Below, one piece after another: positions 1 to 5,957 of a stretch of DNA of 7,022 nt (positions are counted from its first letter, which is position 1; each line of letters starts with the position of its first letter). The notes beneath the pieces were generated by a model. The model was not told where the DNA came from, ran no database searches, and worked only from the letters and a program-made list of their open reading frames with translations. The translations under genes were made by a program, and so were the position numbers. Origin of the DNA: Chloroflexota bacterium (GTDB taxonomy: Bacteria > Chloroflexota > Limnocylindria > Limnocylindrales > CSP1-4); NCBI GenBank assembly GCA_021786265.1, contig JAJYNP010000336.1:1-7022 (forward strand). The letters run 5' to 3'.

Positions 1-450
1 CCAGCTGATGTCCTTGAGGATGATGTAGTCGGGTATCAGGAGCACGGTCGGCGGGACCATCAGCGCGCTCAGCACCAGAAAGAAGAGCACGTCCCGGCCA
101 GGGAAGCGAAGCCCGCCGAACGCGAAGCCTGCCAGGACGGACGTCAGCAGCACCAGCAGCACGGTCGCGCAGGCGATGAGGATGGTGTTCAGGAAATAGC
201 GCACCCACGGGGCAGCCTCCCAAGCATCCACGTAGTTCTGCCACTGCCAGTGGGGGAGGAACGACGGTGGAAAGGCGAACACCTGGGATGGGGTGTTGAG
301 CGAGGTCACCAGTACCCAAGCGAATGGAAACGCGAAGGCGACGAAGAGCCCGGCGAACACGCAGAGCCAGAACACGCTGCGCAGCCGCCGGCGCCGCGCG
401 GCCGGCCGGGGAGGCCGAGGGGGGGCGAGCGGCACGCTCTGCGAGCGCAT
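1..450 (-). CDS. Carbohydrate ABC transporter permease, MalG/UgpE type (3' end missing)
   Basis: This is the inner-membrane permease subunit of a CUT1-family sugar importer. The first 150 residues are visible and the gene runs off the left edge. A basic, Pro/Arg-rich N-terminus (residues 1-24) is followed by TM1 (about 26-48), the periplasmic segment LNTPSQVFAFPPSFLP with NYVDAW (51-77), TM2 (about 88-113), the cytoplasmic turn RFPGRD (115-120) and TM3 (about 121-140, with MVPPTVLLIP). This pattern is typical of MalG/UgpE/AraQ proteins, usually about 270-300 residues, so roughly half is present. The EAA loop that contacts the ATPase would lie beyond the edge. The ATG at 450 is the only start after the in-frame stop at 520-522. 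It has no good Shine-Dalgarno sequence. It lies 76 nt downstream of the binding-protein gene on the same strand, so co-transcription is likely. The family is well supported; the substrate cannot be told. Confidence 0.9.
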   Translation of the reverse strand, partial: MRSQSVPLAPPRPPRPAARRRRLRSVFWLCVFAGLFVAFAFPFAWVLVTSLNTPSQVFAFPPSFLPHWQWQNYVDAWEAAPWVRYFLNTILIACATVLLVLLTSVLAGFAFGGLRFPGRDVLFFLVLSALMVPPTVLLIPDYIILKDISW

Positions 451-463
451 CTCAGGCGCCGCA

Positions 464-480
464 GCCCGCGCAAGCCGGGC
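464..480 (-). other. Small GC hairpin between binding-protein and second permease genes
   Basis: The 76-nt gap between the two genes contains the arms GCCCG (464-468) and CGGGC (476-480) around a 7-nt loop. A stem-loop just after a binding-protein gene is known in other sugar operons (malE-malF) as a way to keep more binding protein than permease. Here the stem is only 5 bp and may be chance in such GC-rich DNA. Confidence 0.25.
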
Positions 481-526
481 CCCCCGCTGTGGGACGTGCC
501 TCCCCGGAACCGGACCACCTCACGGA

Positions 527-1906
527 TCAGCTACCGCTCGCAGCAGCTGCCACCGACGTGGCCTGGGCCGCGGCCAGCGCGGCCTGTACGCCCTCGTTGT
601 TGATGAGCACCGACTCCAGCGCCGTCGCGATGGCACCCTCCTCCTGCGTGAACCAAGGCTGCGGCGGCACGCCGCGTGCTGAGGCAAGCGACTGCGCCGC
701 GATCGTGACGTAGGGGTGCGTCGCGACATACGAGCTCATGGCCTGCAGGCCGCTCTTCGTCACGGGCAGGTAGCCGCTCCCGGACGCCCAGGTGGCCGTC
801 TGCTGCGTACCGGTGAGCCAGTGCATGAAGGTCCAGGCGGCCTGCTGCTGAGCCGGTGTGCTCTTCGCGAACAGCACGATGTTCGTGCCCTGCATCGCGT
901 TGCCCTGGCCGGCCGGTCCGCTCGGGAAGGCGGCCGTTCCCATGGTGAACTTCCCACCGATCGCCTGCTGGTTGTAGTAGTAGCTCGCCACCGTCGACAT
1001 GTCGAAGAGCGACTTCCCTGCACCCAGCGCCGTCTGTCCCGGGTAGTTCGTCCCGACCTTGAGCGCGCCCGCCTTCTCCATGTTGTCCAGCAGCGTCAGC
1101 GCCTGGGCGGCGGCCGGCGTGTTGAGGTCCGGCTTGCCGTTCAACAACAGGTGCCCGCCGTAGGCGCGCATCATCGAGACGAAGAGGTACGTGCCGTTAG
1201 CGGGCGCGCTGCTGGTGCCCGGATCCATGCTCAGGCCCCAGTCGCCGTTCTGGGTTGCCGAGCCGGCATCCGTCGCGAACGCGGACCAGGTGGTGGGGAC
1301 GGAGAGCTTGTCTGCCGTCAGCATGTTCGCGTTGTAATACATGATGTAGTCGCTCTTGTTGAACGGCCACATCCAGACCTTGCCGTCGGGCAGCGAGAGG
1401 TCCTGCCACACGCCGGCCCAGAAGTCGCTTTGCTCGCTAGCCGAGACGCCGTCCGGCCCGCTGATGAAGTTGGTGAGCGGGACGATGGCATTGGACGCGG
1501 CGTACGTCGCGGCCCAATCCTCGTATGCCTGCCCGATCGTCGGTGGATTGCCAGCCGCGATGGCCGCTTCCTCCTTCTGGCGCAGCGTGCCGTAGTTCGG
1601 CTCGGCGACAAGGGTCACCTTGATCCCCGGGTATGCCGCCTCGAACTGGCCGACCAGCGTGTCGAGCGTGGTCTTCAATGTGCCCGACGACATCGCCTCC
1701 ATGAATGAGATGGTGGCCGACTGTGCGCTGCCCGAGGACGCCGGCACGCCGCCCGAAATGGCACTGGCGGGGGCGCTGGCCGCCGGGCTGGCGCTGGCCC
1801 CCGCCGATGAACTGCAGGCCGCCATCAGGATGGCGGCCACCCCCAGGGCCGCAGCTATCTGCCAGCGTGGTGCGCCCGGTTGCAGGTGCCTGTGCGCTGC
1901 CGACAT
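527..1906 (-). CDS. Extracellular solute-binding lipoprotein of a CUT1 sugar ABC transporter
   Basis: A 459-residue UgpB/MalE-like (SBP_bac_1/8 type) receptor that would capture a sugar or glycoside outside the membrane and hand it to the flanking permeases. A signal peptide with basic residues up to R14 and a hydrophobic core (about 17-30) ends in a lipobox, MAAC, with lipidated Cys31. A flexible Ala/Ser/Pro linker follows to about residue 64. Family landmarks are the first beta strand (TISFMEAM, 65-72), FEAAYPGIKVTLV (88-100), MWPFNKSDYIMYYNANML (179-196), PTTW (204-207) and the C-terminal lobe signature AAWTFMHWLTG, with SGYLPVTKSG shortly after. The length fits the family. The ATG is preceded by AAGGAGG (1916-1922) at 9 nt, which fixes the start. 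It lies 39 nt after the upstream permease, in the same operon. Permease-receptor-permease order is less usual than receptor first. Specificity is not predictable here. Confidence 0.93.
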   Translation of the reverse strand: MSAAHRHLQPGAPRWQIAAALGVAAILMAACSSSAGASASPAASAPASAISGGVPASSGSAQSATISFMEAMSSGTLKTTLDTLVGQFEAAYPGIKVTLVAEPNYGTLRQKEEAAIAAGNPPTIGQAYEDWAATYAASNAIVPLTNFISGPDGVSASEQSDFWAGVWQDLSLPDGKVWMWPFNKSDYIMYYNANMLTADKLSVPTTWSAFATDAGSATQNGDWGLSMDPGTSSAPANGTYLFVSMMRAYGGHLLLNGKPDLNTPAAAQALTLLDNMEKAGALKVGTNYPGQTALGAGKSLFDMSTVASYYYNQQAIGGKFTMGTAAFPSGPAGQGNAMQGTNIVLFAKSTPAQQQAAWTFMHWLTGTQQTATWASGSGYLPVTKSGLQAMSSYVATHPYVTIAAQSLASARGVPPQPWFTQEEGAIATALESVLINNEGVQAALAAAQATSVAAAASGS

Positions 1907-1945
1907 TGCACTCGCCCTCCTTGTGGTCGACGCCGCGGTGCGTGG

Positions 1946-2947
1946 TCATGCGCTTGCGTCCCGGTTCCGTCCGAGCCGCAGTTGCACCAAGGTGAGTACG
2001 GCGGTGATCACAAAGAGGATCACTGCCAGCGCGGCCGCAGGTCCCGCGCGGTAGAACACGAACGCCTGCTCGTACAGCAGGTAGCTCGTGGTCGTGGTCG
2101 CGTTGAGGGGCCCGCCGCCGGTCATGTTGTAGAACTGGGTGAAGGCTTGGAGCGCGCCAACCGTCGAGATGATCACGACGAAGAGCACGGTGGGCGTGAG
2201 CTGTGGCAGCGTCACCCAGAGGAACTCCTGCCAGGCGTCCGCCCCGTCGACCCGTGCCGCGTCGCTGAGCTCCTGGGAGATCGTTGTGAGCCCAGCCAGG
2301 AAGATGATCACCGTGAAGCCCAGGTTGTGCCAGAGCGTGAAGATGACCACGGCAGGCAACGCCCATGTCGTCGACTCGAGCCATTGCAGCTCCGGCAACC
2401 CGACGGCATGCAGCGCCGCGTTGGCCAGGCCGAACTGTGGATTGAAGATCCATACCCAGATGATCGACGTTGCGACGAGCGGGGTGACGTAGGGAGAGAA
2501 CACTGCCAGGCGGGTGGCGCTCCTGCCAAACGCCTTCCTGTTCAGCGCCAGCGCGATGAACAATCCGATCGCCGTTCCGAGCGCCACCGTGGCGACGGCG
2601 AAGTACGCAGTGACGAACAGGCTGTGCAGGAAGTCGGCCGACCCGAGCAGCTGACTGAAGTTGCCCAGGCCGACGGCACGCGAGAGCGGCGGATCGAGCA
2701 GGTTCCAGTTGAAGAAGCTGATGTACACCACGAAGAGCGTGGGCGCGAAGGTGAACGCGAAGAGGATCAGCAGGGCGGGTGCGACATAGAGATAACCCCA
2801 GCGCGTCTCGCGCATGCGCCGATAGCGACGCCCCGAGAACCCGCCGGTCCGGTCCGGTCCGGTGAACGCCAGGCGCGGCAGCAGGCGGTGCGGTACTGAC
2901 GGCGAACGCAGCCCGAGAGCCTGCGAGTCGGGCTCGTCGCGAGTCAC
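1946..2947 (-). CDS. Carbohydrate ABC transporter permease, MalF/UgpA type
   Basis: The partner inner-membrane permease of the CUT1 importer, 333 residues from a GTG start. After a hydrophilic N-terminal stretch of about 47 residues come six predicted membrane spans near 51-77, 107-133, 150-168, 195-220, 252-272 and 303-323. The family signature FNWNLL lies at 79-84. The cytoplasmic EAA loop is clear: ELSDAARVDGADAW (226-239) followed by F and TLPQLTP (246-252), the part that docks on the nucleotide-binding subunit. The GTG at 2947 has an AGGAGG 11 nt upstream. The ATG at 2815 (MRETRWGY) would give a more usual 289 residues but has no Shine-Dalgarno. I prefer the GTG and leave the shorter form open. 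This appears to be the first gene of the operon, followed 39 nt later by the binding protein. The extra N-terminus includes a short GGTCC-type repeat. Confidence 0.92.
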   Translation of the reverse strand: MTRDEPDSQALGLRSPSVPHRLLPRLAFTGPDRTGGFSGRRYRRMRETRWGYLYVAPALLILFAFTFAPTLFVVYISFFNWNLLDPPLSRAVGLGNFSQLLGSADFLHSLFVTAYFAVATVALGTAIGLFIALALNRKAFGRSATRLAVFSPYVTPLVATSIIWVWIFNPQFGLANAALHAVGLPELQWLESTTWALPAVVIFTLWHNLGFTVIIFLAGLTTISQELSDAARVDGADAWQEFLWVTLPQLTPTVLFVVIISTVGALQAFTQFYNMTGGGPLNATTTTSYLLYEQAFVFYRAGPAAALAVILFVITAVLTLVQLRLGRNRDASA

Positions 2948-2958
2948 CCTTCGTCAGC

Positions 2959-2964
2959 CCTCCT
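2959..2964 (-). promoter_or_regulatory. Ribosome binding site that supports the GTG start of the first permease
   Basis: On the minus strand AGGAGG ends 11 nt before the GTG at 2945-2947. It is the only good Shine-Dalgarno match near either candidate start of this permease, and so favours the 333-residue form over the ATG at 2815. Confidence 0.6.
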
Positions 2965-3028
2965 GTGCCACCGGTCAGAAGCAGATCGGGTGTGTGGACT
3001 GCTGTGCGAGCGGATCCGAGGCTCGGCC

Positions 3029-3057
3029 GTAACGCGCGATCATATCGCGGCTGTCAA
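3029..3057 (-). promoter_or_regulatory. Candidate promoter with operator-like palindrome for the ABC operon
   Basis: On the minus strand a perfect -35 hexamer TTGACA (3057-3052) is followed, after 17 nt, by a weak -10 candidate CGTTAC (3034-3029). The spacer contains an inverted repeat with 6-bp arms and a 3-nt centre, CGCGAT-ATG-ATCGCG (3049-3035). A repressor bound there would cover the promoter core, as is common for sugar-operon regulators. The alternative -10 match TATGAT (3045-3040) sits too close to TTGACA and lacks its own -35. The start of the first permease is about 82 nt beyond the -10. Confidence 0.45.
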
Positions 3058-3241
3058 ACCTTGCCGTTGCCGCTCCCAGCGCGTTCCTCGAGCGTCGTCG
3101 AGCGATCCATGCGGCAGCAGCCGACGCCCGCTGCACGCCACGTCTTGTTAGCCCCGATCCGCCGAGGACGCGGTGTGACGGGCTGCCAAAACGAGGAATC
3201 GGGCCCCGCTGAACAGGGATCGTCGCTTCTCGGCTCACCGT

Positions 3242-3339
3242 GTAGGGGTCGGGTCAAGGCGCAGTGTCGGCCGTTCAGCCGGTCCGTCTCCTCGACCCGC
3301 CCTCCGAACCGGACGTGCGGCTCTCGTCGCATCCGGCTC
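3242..3339 (-). ncRNA. Group II intron domains V and VI
   Basis: Domain V is exactly 34 nt (3339-3306). Its GAGCCGG pairs with CCGGTTC, it has the catalytic AGC at its second to fourth bases, the usual 2-nt bulge, and an upper stem capped by a GNRA loop (GAGA). One pair in the upper stem is A-C (GCGAC against GCCGC), where intact introns usually have A-U, consistent with decay. Domain VI follows: GGGTCGAGG (3298-3290) pairs perfectly with CCTTGACCC (3259-3251). Below it C3299-G3250 and GGG/CCC continue the stem with A3249 bulged between them, as expected for the branch point. If the intron ends at 3242 (…CCCCTAC), that adenosine is 8 nt from the splice site, which is the typical distance. Confidence 0.85.
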
Positions 3340-3348
3340 TGCGCGGAC

Positions 3349-3550
3349 TCATGCCGCCGGTGGGGGTGACCCTGTCGGCTCGTTCGCCCAGGGGTTCGGG
3401 ATCCGGGCGGCGAATGATCGCCACCGTTCGTGGCCGGAACAACTCGGTCCCACCGTCGCGGATCTCCCAGCCCGCGAGGAAGCGACGGTGCAGGGTGCCC
3501 CAGTTCAGTTGGTGCCGAAGCCGCTCGCTCGGGATTGAGCCGCATGGCAT
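3349..3550 (-). pseudogene. Frameshifted C-terminal remnant of group II intron reverse transcriptase/maturase
   Basis: The minus strand encodes LNWGTLHRRFLAGW, then DGGTELFRPRTVAIIRR, at 3508-3407. This resembles the C-terminal tail of intron-encoded maturases, where L-W-x-x-L-x-x-R-F is followed by DG-x-x-LF-x-P and then RYRYRG and IPTPW. The expected ending is not in the same frame. One base over, the next frame reads ARIPNPWANEPTGSPPPAA and stops with TGA at 3351-3349, ten bases before domain V. A frameshift near 3410-3430 therefore splits the tail, and the RYRYRG core is garbled. The reading frame upstream of 3510 is not recognisable, so further damage there is possible. No catalytic reverse-transcriptase motif is present. 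Family placement rests on remembered patterns, not on an alignment. Confidence 0.72.
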
Positions 3551-3596
3551 GCCGGCGGTAGTATCGAGATGGTCGCGGGTGGTCCGGGGCCGAGTC

Positions 3597-3614
3597 CGTG
3601 AACTTCGTGAACTG
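3597..3614. repeat. Tandem 9-bp repeat
   Basis: CGTGAACTT is followed directly by CGTGAACTG, a two-copy 9-bp direct repeat with one mismatch, in the unassigned stretch between the intron relic and the tRNA. No function can be given. Confidence 0.4.
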
Positions 3615-3680
3615 AGGGGCAGAGAGCGGCGCGAGCAGGTGTGAACCGTGCGGGGCCACGCTCGGGGTCGGTCGCTGCGG

Positions 3681-3686
3681 TATCAT
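3681..3686 (+). promoter_or_regulatory. Candidate -10 box of the first tRNA-Gln gene
   Basis: TATCAT ends 14 nt before the tRNA 5' end. The second tRNA-Gln gene has TAGGAT at exactly the same 14-nt distance, and the two boxes are preceded by a matching CTGCG. No good -35 hexamer is seen. Between box and tRNA, CCGCA (3687-3691) and TGCGG (3696-3700) could form a small hairpin abutting the tRNA. Confidence 0.45.
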
Positions 3687-3700
3687 CCGCACGCTTGCGG

Positions 3701-3775
3701 TGGCGAGTGGCCTAACGGTAAGGCACCTGACTCTGGATCAGGGGATTGAAGGTTCGAATCCTTCCTCGCCAGCCA
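3701..3775 (+). tRNA. tRNA-Gln (anticodon CTG), first copy
   Basis: A complete 75-nt cloverleaf with encoded CCA. The acceptor stem TGGCGAG/CTCGCCA pairs fully (3701-3707 with 3765-3771). The D arm is GCC/GGC, the anticodon stem is CCTGA/TCAGG, the loop CTCTGGA carries CTG at 3733-3735, and the T arm is GAAGG-TTCGAAT-CCTTC. It reads CAG codons. It has U1-A72 and discriminator G73 (3772), known features of bacterial tRNA-Gln recognised by glutaminyl-tRNA synthetase. It differs from the second copy downstream at 5 of 75 positions. Confidence 0.97.
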
Positions 3776-3790
3776 ACTCCCCGGGCACGG

Positions 3791-3815
3791 ACGGCTCCTG
3801 TCGGGTGCGAGCCGT
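3791..3815 (+). terminator. Possible hairpin terminator after the first tRNA-Gln
   Basis: ACGGCTC (3791-3797) and GAGCCGT (3809-3815) form a perfect 7-bp stem with an 11-nt loop, 16 nt after the tRNA CCA end. There is no T-rich tail, so this would be a processing or Rho-type end if it works at all. Confidence 0.35.
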
Positions 3816-3931
3816 GGCTCAGGCAGTCGTCCTCCGGCACCCCGAGCGCTGCTGCGATTGCCTGCGAGGTCGCCCCGCCGTGGACTGTCCCGCCCGCCCG
3901 GGCGTGCCTTCGGATCGAAAGGGAGACGTCG

Positions 3932-4081
3932 ATGCAGCTGGTGCGACTTCCGGTCTGGCTGTACGCCGTGATCGGCATCGTCATCCTCGCCGTGGGCCTC
4001 GTGGCCGGACGGCTGCCCCTTGACGCCGCCGGCGTCATCGTGCTCGCCGCAGGGACCCTCCGGTACGTCGCATCGCGCTGA
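3932..4081 (+). CDS. Small two-span membrane protein of unknown function
   Basis: A 49-residue protein that I do not recognise as a named family. Most of it is hydrophobic. Two membrane spans are likely, about residues 8-25 (VWLYAVIGIVILAVGLVA) and 29-44, joined by a very short turn with R27 and D31, so it would be a helical hairpin. The short N-terminus has R5 and the C-terminus ends in RYVASR; these positive charges suggest both ends are cytoplasmic. The start at ATG 3932 is well supported by AAAGGGAG ending 6 nt upstream (3918-3925). A longer in-frame reading from 3746 begins inside the tRNA gene and is not credible. It lies between the first tRNA-Gln and glnS on the same strand, with 78 nt before glnS. 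No role in glutamine charging can be inferred from that position alone. Confidence 0.72.
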   Translation: MQLVRLPVWLYAVIGIVILAVGLVAGRLPLDAAGVIVLAAGTLRYVASR

Positions 4082-4159
4082 TGGCATGACCCGGCCCTGT
4101 GTTAGCCTCGGCCGTGTGGCCACGACGGTGAGGACGCCGGTCGCGCCCCGCCGCGATCG

Positions 4160-5872
4160 GTGACCATCCCCGTGGATCCGCTGAAGCAATCGACTCCGCC
4201 GGAACGAGGCGACTTCGTCCGCGAGATCGTCGCCGCCGACGTCCAGGCCGGCCGGATCGACACGGTGGTCACCCGCTTCCCGCCGGAGCCGAACGGCTAC
4301 CTGCACATCGGTCACGCCAAGTCGATCTGCCTCAACTTCGGGATCGCGCGCGAGTTCGGCGGTCGCTGCCACCTGCGCTTCGACGACACGAACCCGGCGA
4401 AGGAGGAGCAGGAGTACATCGACGCGATCCAGGCGGACGTGCGCTGGCTGGGCTTCGAGTGGGGCGAGCACCTCTACTTCGCCTCCGACTACTTCGAGCA
4501 GCTGTACGACTGGGCCCTCCACCTGATCCGCGCCGGCAGGGCCTACGTGGACGACCTCTCGGCCGACGAGATCCGCCAGTACCGCGGCACGCTGACCGAA
4601 CCCGGGCGGAACAGCCCGTGGCGCGAGCGGACGGCCGGGGAGAGCCTCGAGCTCTTCGAGCGGATGCGGACGGGTGAGTTCCCCAACGGCGCGCGGGTGC
4701 TGCGCGCGCGGATCGACATGGCCTCCCCGAACATCAACCTGCGCGACCCGGTGCTGTACCGCATCGTGCACGCCGCGCATCCGCGCACCGGCGACGCCTG
4801 GTGCGTCTACCCGACGTACGACTTCGCGCACGGCCAGTCGGATGCGATCGAGGGCATCACGCACTCCATCTGCACCCTCGAGTTCGAGGCCCACCGGCCG
4901 CTCTACGACTGGCTCATCGACAACCTGCCCGTGCCCTCGCGCCCGCACCAGTACGAGTTCGCGCGGCTCAACCTCACCTACACCGTCCTCTCGAAGCGCG
5001 TCCTCCTGCGGCTGGTCACCGAGGGGCACGTGCGCGGCTGGGACGATCCGCGGATGCCCACCATCTCGGGCCTGCGGCGGCGCGGCTACCCCGCCGAGGG
5101 CATCCGCGACTTCGCGGCGATGATCGGCGTCGCCAAGAGCGACAGCGTGGTCGAGGTGGGCATGCTCGAGCACGCGGTGCGCGACGTCCTCAACCGGACG
5201 GCGCCCCGCCGCTTCGCCATTCTGCGACCCCTGAAGGTGATCATCGAGAACTACCCCGAGGGGCAGGTCGAGCCGATGGAGGTCGTCAACAACCCGGAGG
5301 ACCCGTCGGCCGGGAGCCGCACTGTGCCGTTCAGCCGCGAGCTGTGGATCGAGCGCGACGACTTCATGGAGGACCCTCCGGCGAAGTTCTTCCGCCTGGC
5401 CCCGGGCCGCGAGGTGCGACTGCGATCGGCGTACTTCGTGACCTGCCGGGACGTCGTGAAGGACGCGGCCGGACAGGTCGTCGAACTGCGCTGCACCTAC
5501 GATCCCGCCACTCGCGGCGGGGACGCCCCGGACGGCCGCCGGCCCAAGGCCACGCTCCACTGGATCTCGGCCGATCACGCGATGCCGGCCGAGGTGCGGC
5601 TGTACGACCACCTCTTCAGCCGGCCGGATCCCGGAGCGGACGGCGGCGACCTGTTCGCGGACCTGAACCCGGATTCCGAGGAGGTGCTGCAGGGCTGTCT
5701 CCTGGAGCCGGCGCTCGTGGATCTGCCGGCGGGCGAGACGGTGCAGTTCGAGCGGCTCGGGTACTTCTGTCGCGACCCCGATTCGACCCCCGCCCATCCC
5801 GTCTTCAACCGGACGCTCACGTTGAAGGACACCTGGGCGAAGCTCCAGGCGCAGGGTCGGCAGGGCACCTGA
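4160..5872 (+). CDS. glnS: Glutamine--tRNA ligase (glutaminyl-tRNA synthetase)
   Basis: A full-length cytoplasmic class I aminoacyl-tRNA synthetase, 570 residues (E. coli GlnRS has 554). It joins glutamine to tRNA-Gln using ATP. The Rossmann domain starts with [18 protein letters not shown] (38-55), which includes the HIGH motif (49-52). [10 protein letters not shown] (73-82) and YPTYDFAHG with [10 protein letters not shown] (217-236) follow, then the KMSKS-type loop, here VLSKR (276-280). The C-terminal half (about 355-565) is the beta-barrel anticodon-binding region, with KATLHWISA (463-471). GluRS is less likely because VLSKR and this beta-barrel tail are GlnRS features. There is no YqeY-like extension. 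The start GTG at 4160 is the first start codon after an in-frame stop at 4103. It has no clear Shine-Dalgarno, and TAGCCT (4103-4108) could be a -10 box of a short leader. It is flanked by two tRNA-Gln(CTG) genes, its likely substrates. Confidence 0.97.
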   Translation: MTIPVDPLKQSTPPERGDFVREIVAADVQAGRIDTVVTRFPPEPNGYLHIGHAKSICLNFGIAREFGGRCHLRFDDTNPAKEEQEYIDAIQADVRWLGFEWGEHLYFASDYFEQLYDWALHLIRAGRAYVDDLSADEIRQYRGTLTEPGRNSPWRERTAGESLELFERMRTGEFPNGARVLRARIDMASPNINLRDPVLYRIVHAAHPRTGDAWCVYPTYDFAHGQSDAIEGITHSICTLEFEAHRPLYDWLIDNLPVPSRPHQYEFARLNLTYTVLSKRVLLRLVTEGHVRGWDDPRMPTISGLRRRGYPAEGIRDFAAMIGVAKSDSVVEVGMLEHAVRDVLNRTAPRRFAILRPLKVIIENYPEGQVEPMEVVNNPEDPSAGSRTVPFSRELWIERDDFMEDPPAKFFRLAPGREVRLRSAYFVTCRDVVKDAAGQVVELRCTYDPATRGGDAPDGRRPKATLHWISADHAMPAEVRLYDHLFSRPDPGADGGDLFADLNPDSEEVLQGCLLEPALVDLPAGETVQFERLGYFCRDPDSTPAHPVFNRTLTLKDTWAKLQAQGRQGT

Positions 5873-5937
5873 CGTCCGCCCCGGCCCGTGCCGTCCATCC
5901 CGCGGGAACGGACCGCGCTGCCTCGACCGCTCTGCGA

Positions 5938-5943
5938 TAGGAT
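5938..5943 (+). promoter_or_regulatory. Candidate -10 box of the second tRNA-Gln gene
   Basis: TAGGAT lies 14 nt before the tRNA 5' end, the same spacing as TATCAT before the first copy. The 12-base windows around the two boxes (CTGCG[G/A]TA[T/G][C/G]AT) agree at 9 of 12 positions. No clear -35 hexamer is visible. It implies that the second tRNA can be made separately from glnS. Confidence 0.45.
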
Positions 5944-5957
5944 GCCGATTCGATCAC

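Larger units (their letters stand above)
2948..3241. other. Intergenic leader region of the ABC operon
   Basis: No convincing gene lies in these 294 bases. Open frames here are short, start in GC-rich background and show no family features. The stretch holds the permease ribosome binding site (2959-2964), the candidate promoter/operator (3029-3057) and, up to the end of the intron relic at 3242, DNA that would be the 3' exon side of the old intron insertion. A short palindromic run of TCGAGCG units near 3088-3107 is present but unexplained. Confidence 0.5.
3242..3550 (-). mobile_element. Decayed 3' fragment of a bacterial group II intron
   Basis: Read on the minus strand, the order is the C-terminal tail of an intron-encoded reverse transcriptase/maturase, its stop codon (3351-3349), domain V ten bases later (3339-3306), then domain VI and a 3' end of the ACCCCTAC type. 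This order is that of bacterial group II introns, where the ORF lies in domain IV. The 5' ribozyme domains, the catalytic reverse-transcriptase domain and most of the ORF are absent: upstream there are only about 130-150 bases before the tRNA-Gln gene. The 5' limit is therefore approximate. The fragment cannot move by itself. It lies in the same orientation as the ABC operon, just upstream of its promoter. Confidence 0.85.

Noticed and set aside
716..1708. A 330-codon plus-strand frame across the binding-protein gene
   Set aside because: Arg/Gly/His-rich shadow frame with no motif. The minus strand holds a complete lipoprotein with Shine-Dalgarno and signal peptide.
1880..2899. Long plus- and minus-strand frames overlapping the first permease
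   Set aside because: These are shadow frames. Only the 1946-2947 minus frame shows six membrane spans and the EAA loop.
3040..3045. TATGAT as the -10 box of the operon promoter
   Set aside because: It starts 6 nt after the TTGACA hexamer, too close to work with it, and has no other -35 at a proper distance.
2965..3369. A 134-codon plus-strand frame in the operon leader
   Set aside because: It has no Shine-Dalgarno or recognisable motif and crosses the intron 3' end, the domain V region and the promoter palindrome.
3054..3692. A 212-codon minus-strand frame running through the intron relic
   Set aside because: It reads through domains V and VI (giving the familiar HVRFGG-type artefact peptide) and starts near the tRNA. 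The maturase-like residues lie in other frames.
3746..4081. A 111-residue form of the small membrane protein starting in the tRNA
   Set aside because: The start lies inside tRNA-Gln and its first 60 residues look like translated non-coding DNA; the ATG at 3932 has the ribosome binding site.
3683..5797. A 704-codon open frame on the minus strand opposite glnS
   Set aside because: It mirrors glnS codon by codon in GC-rich DNA. Its C-terminal end is the antisense of the tRNA-Gln gene (a KDSNLQSPDPESGALPLG-type peptide, a known annotation artefact), and it has no family features.
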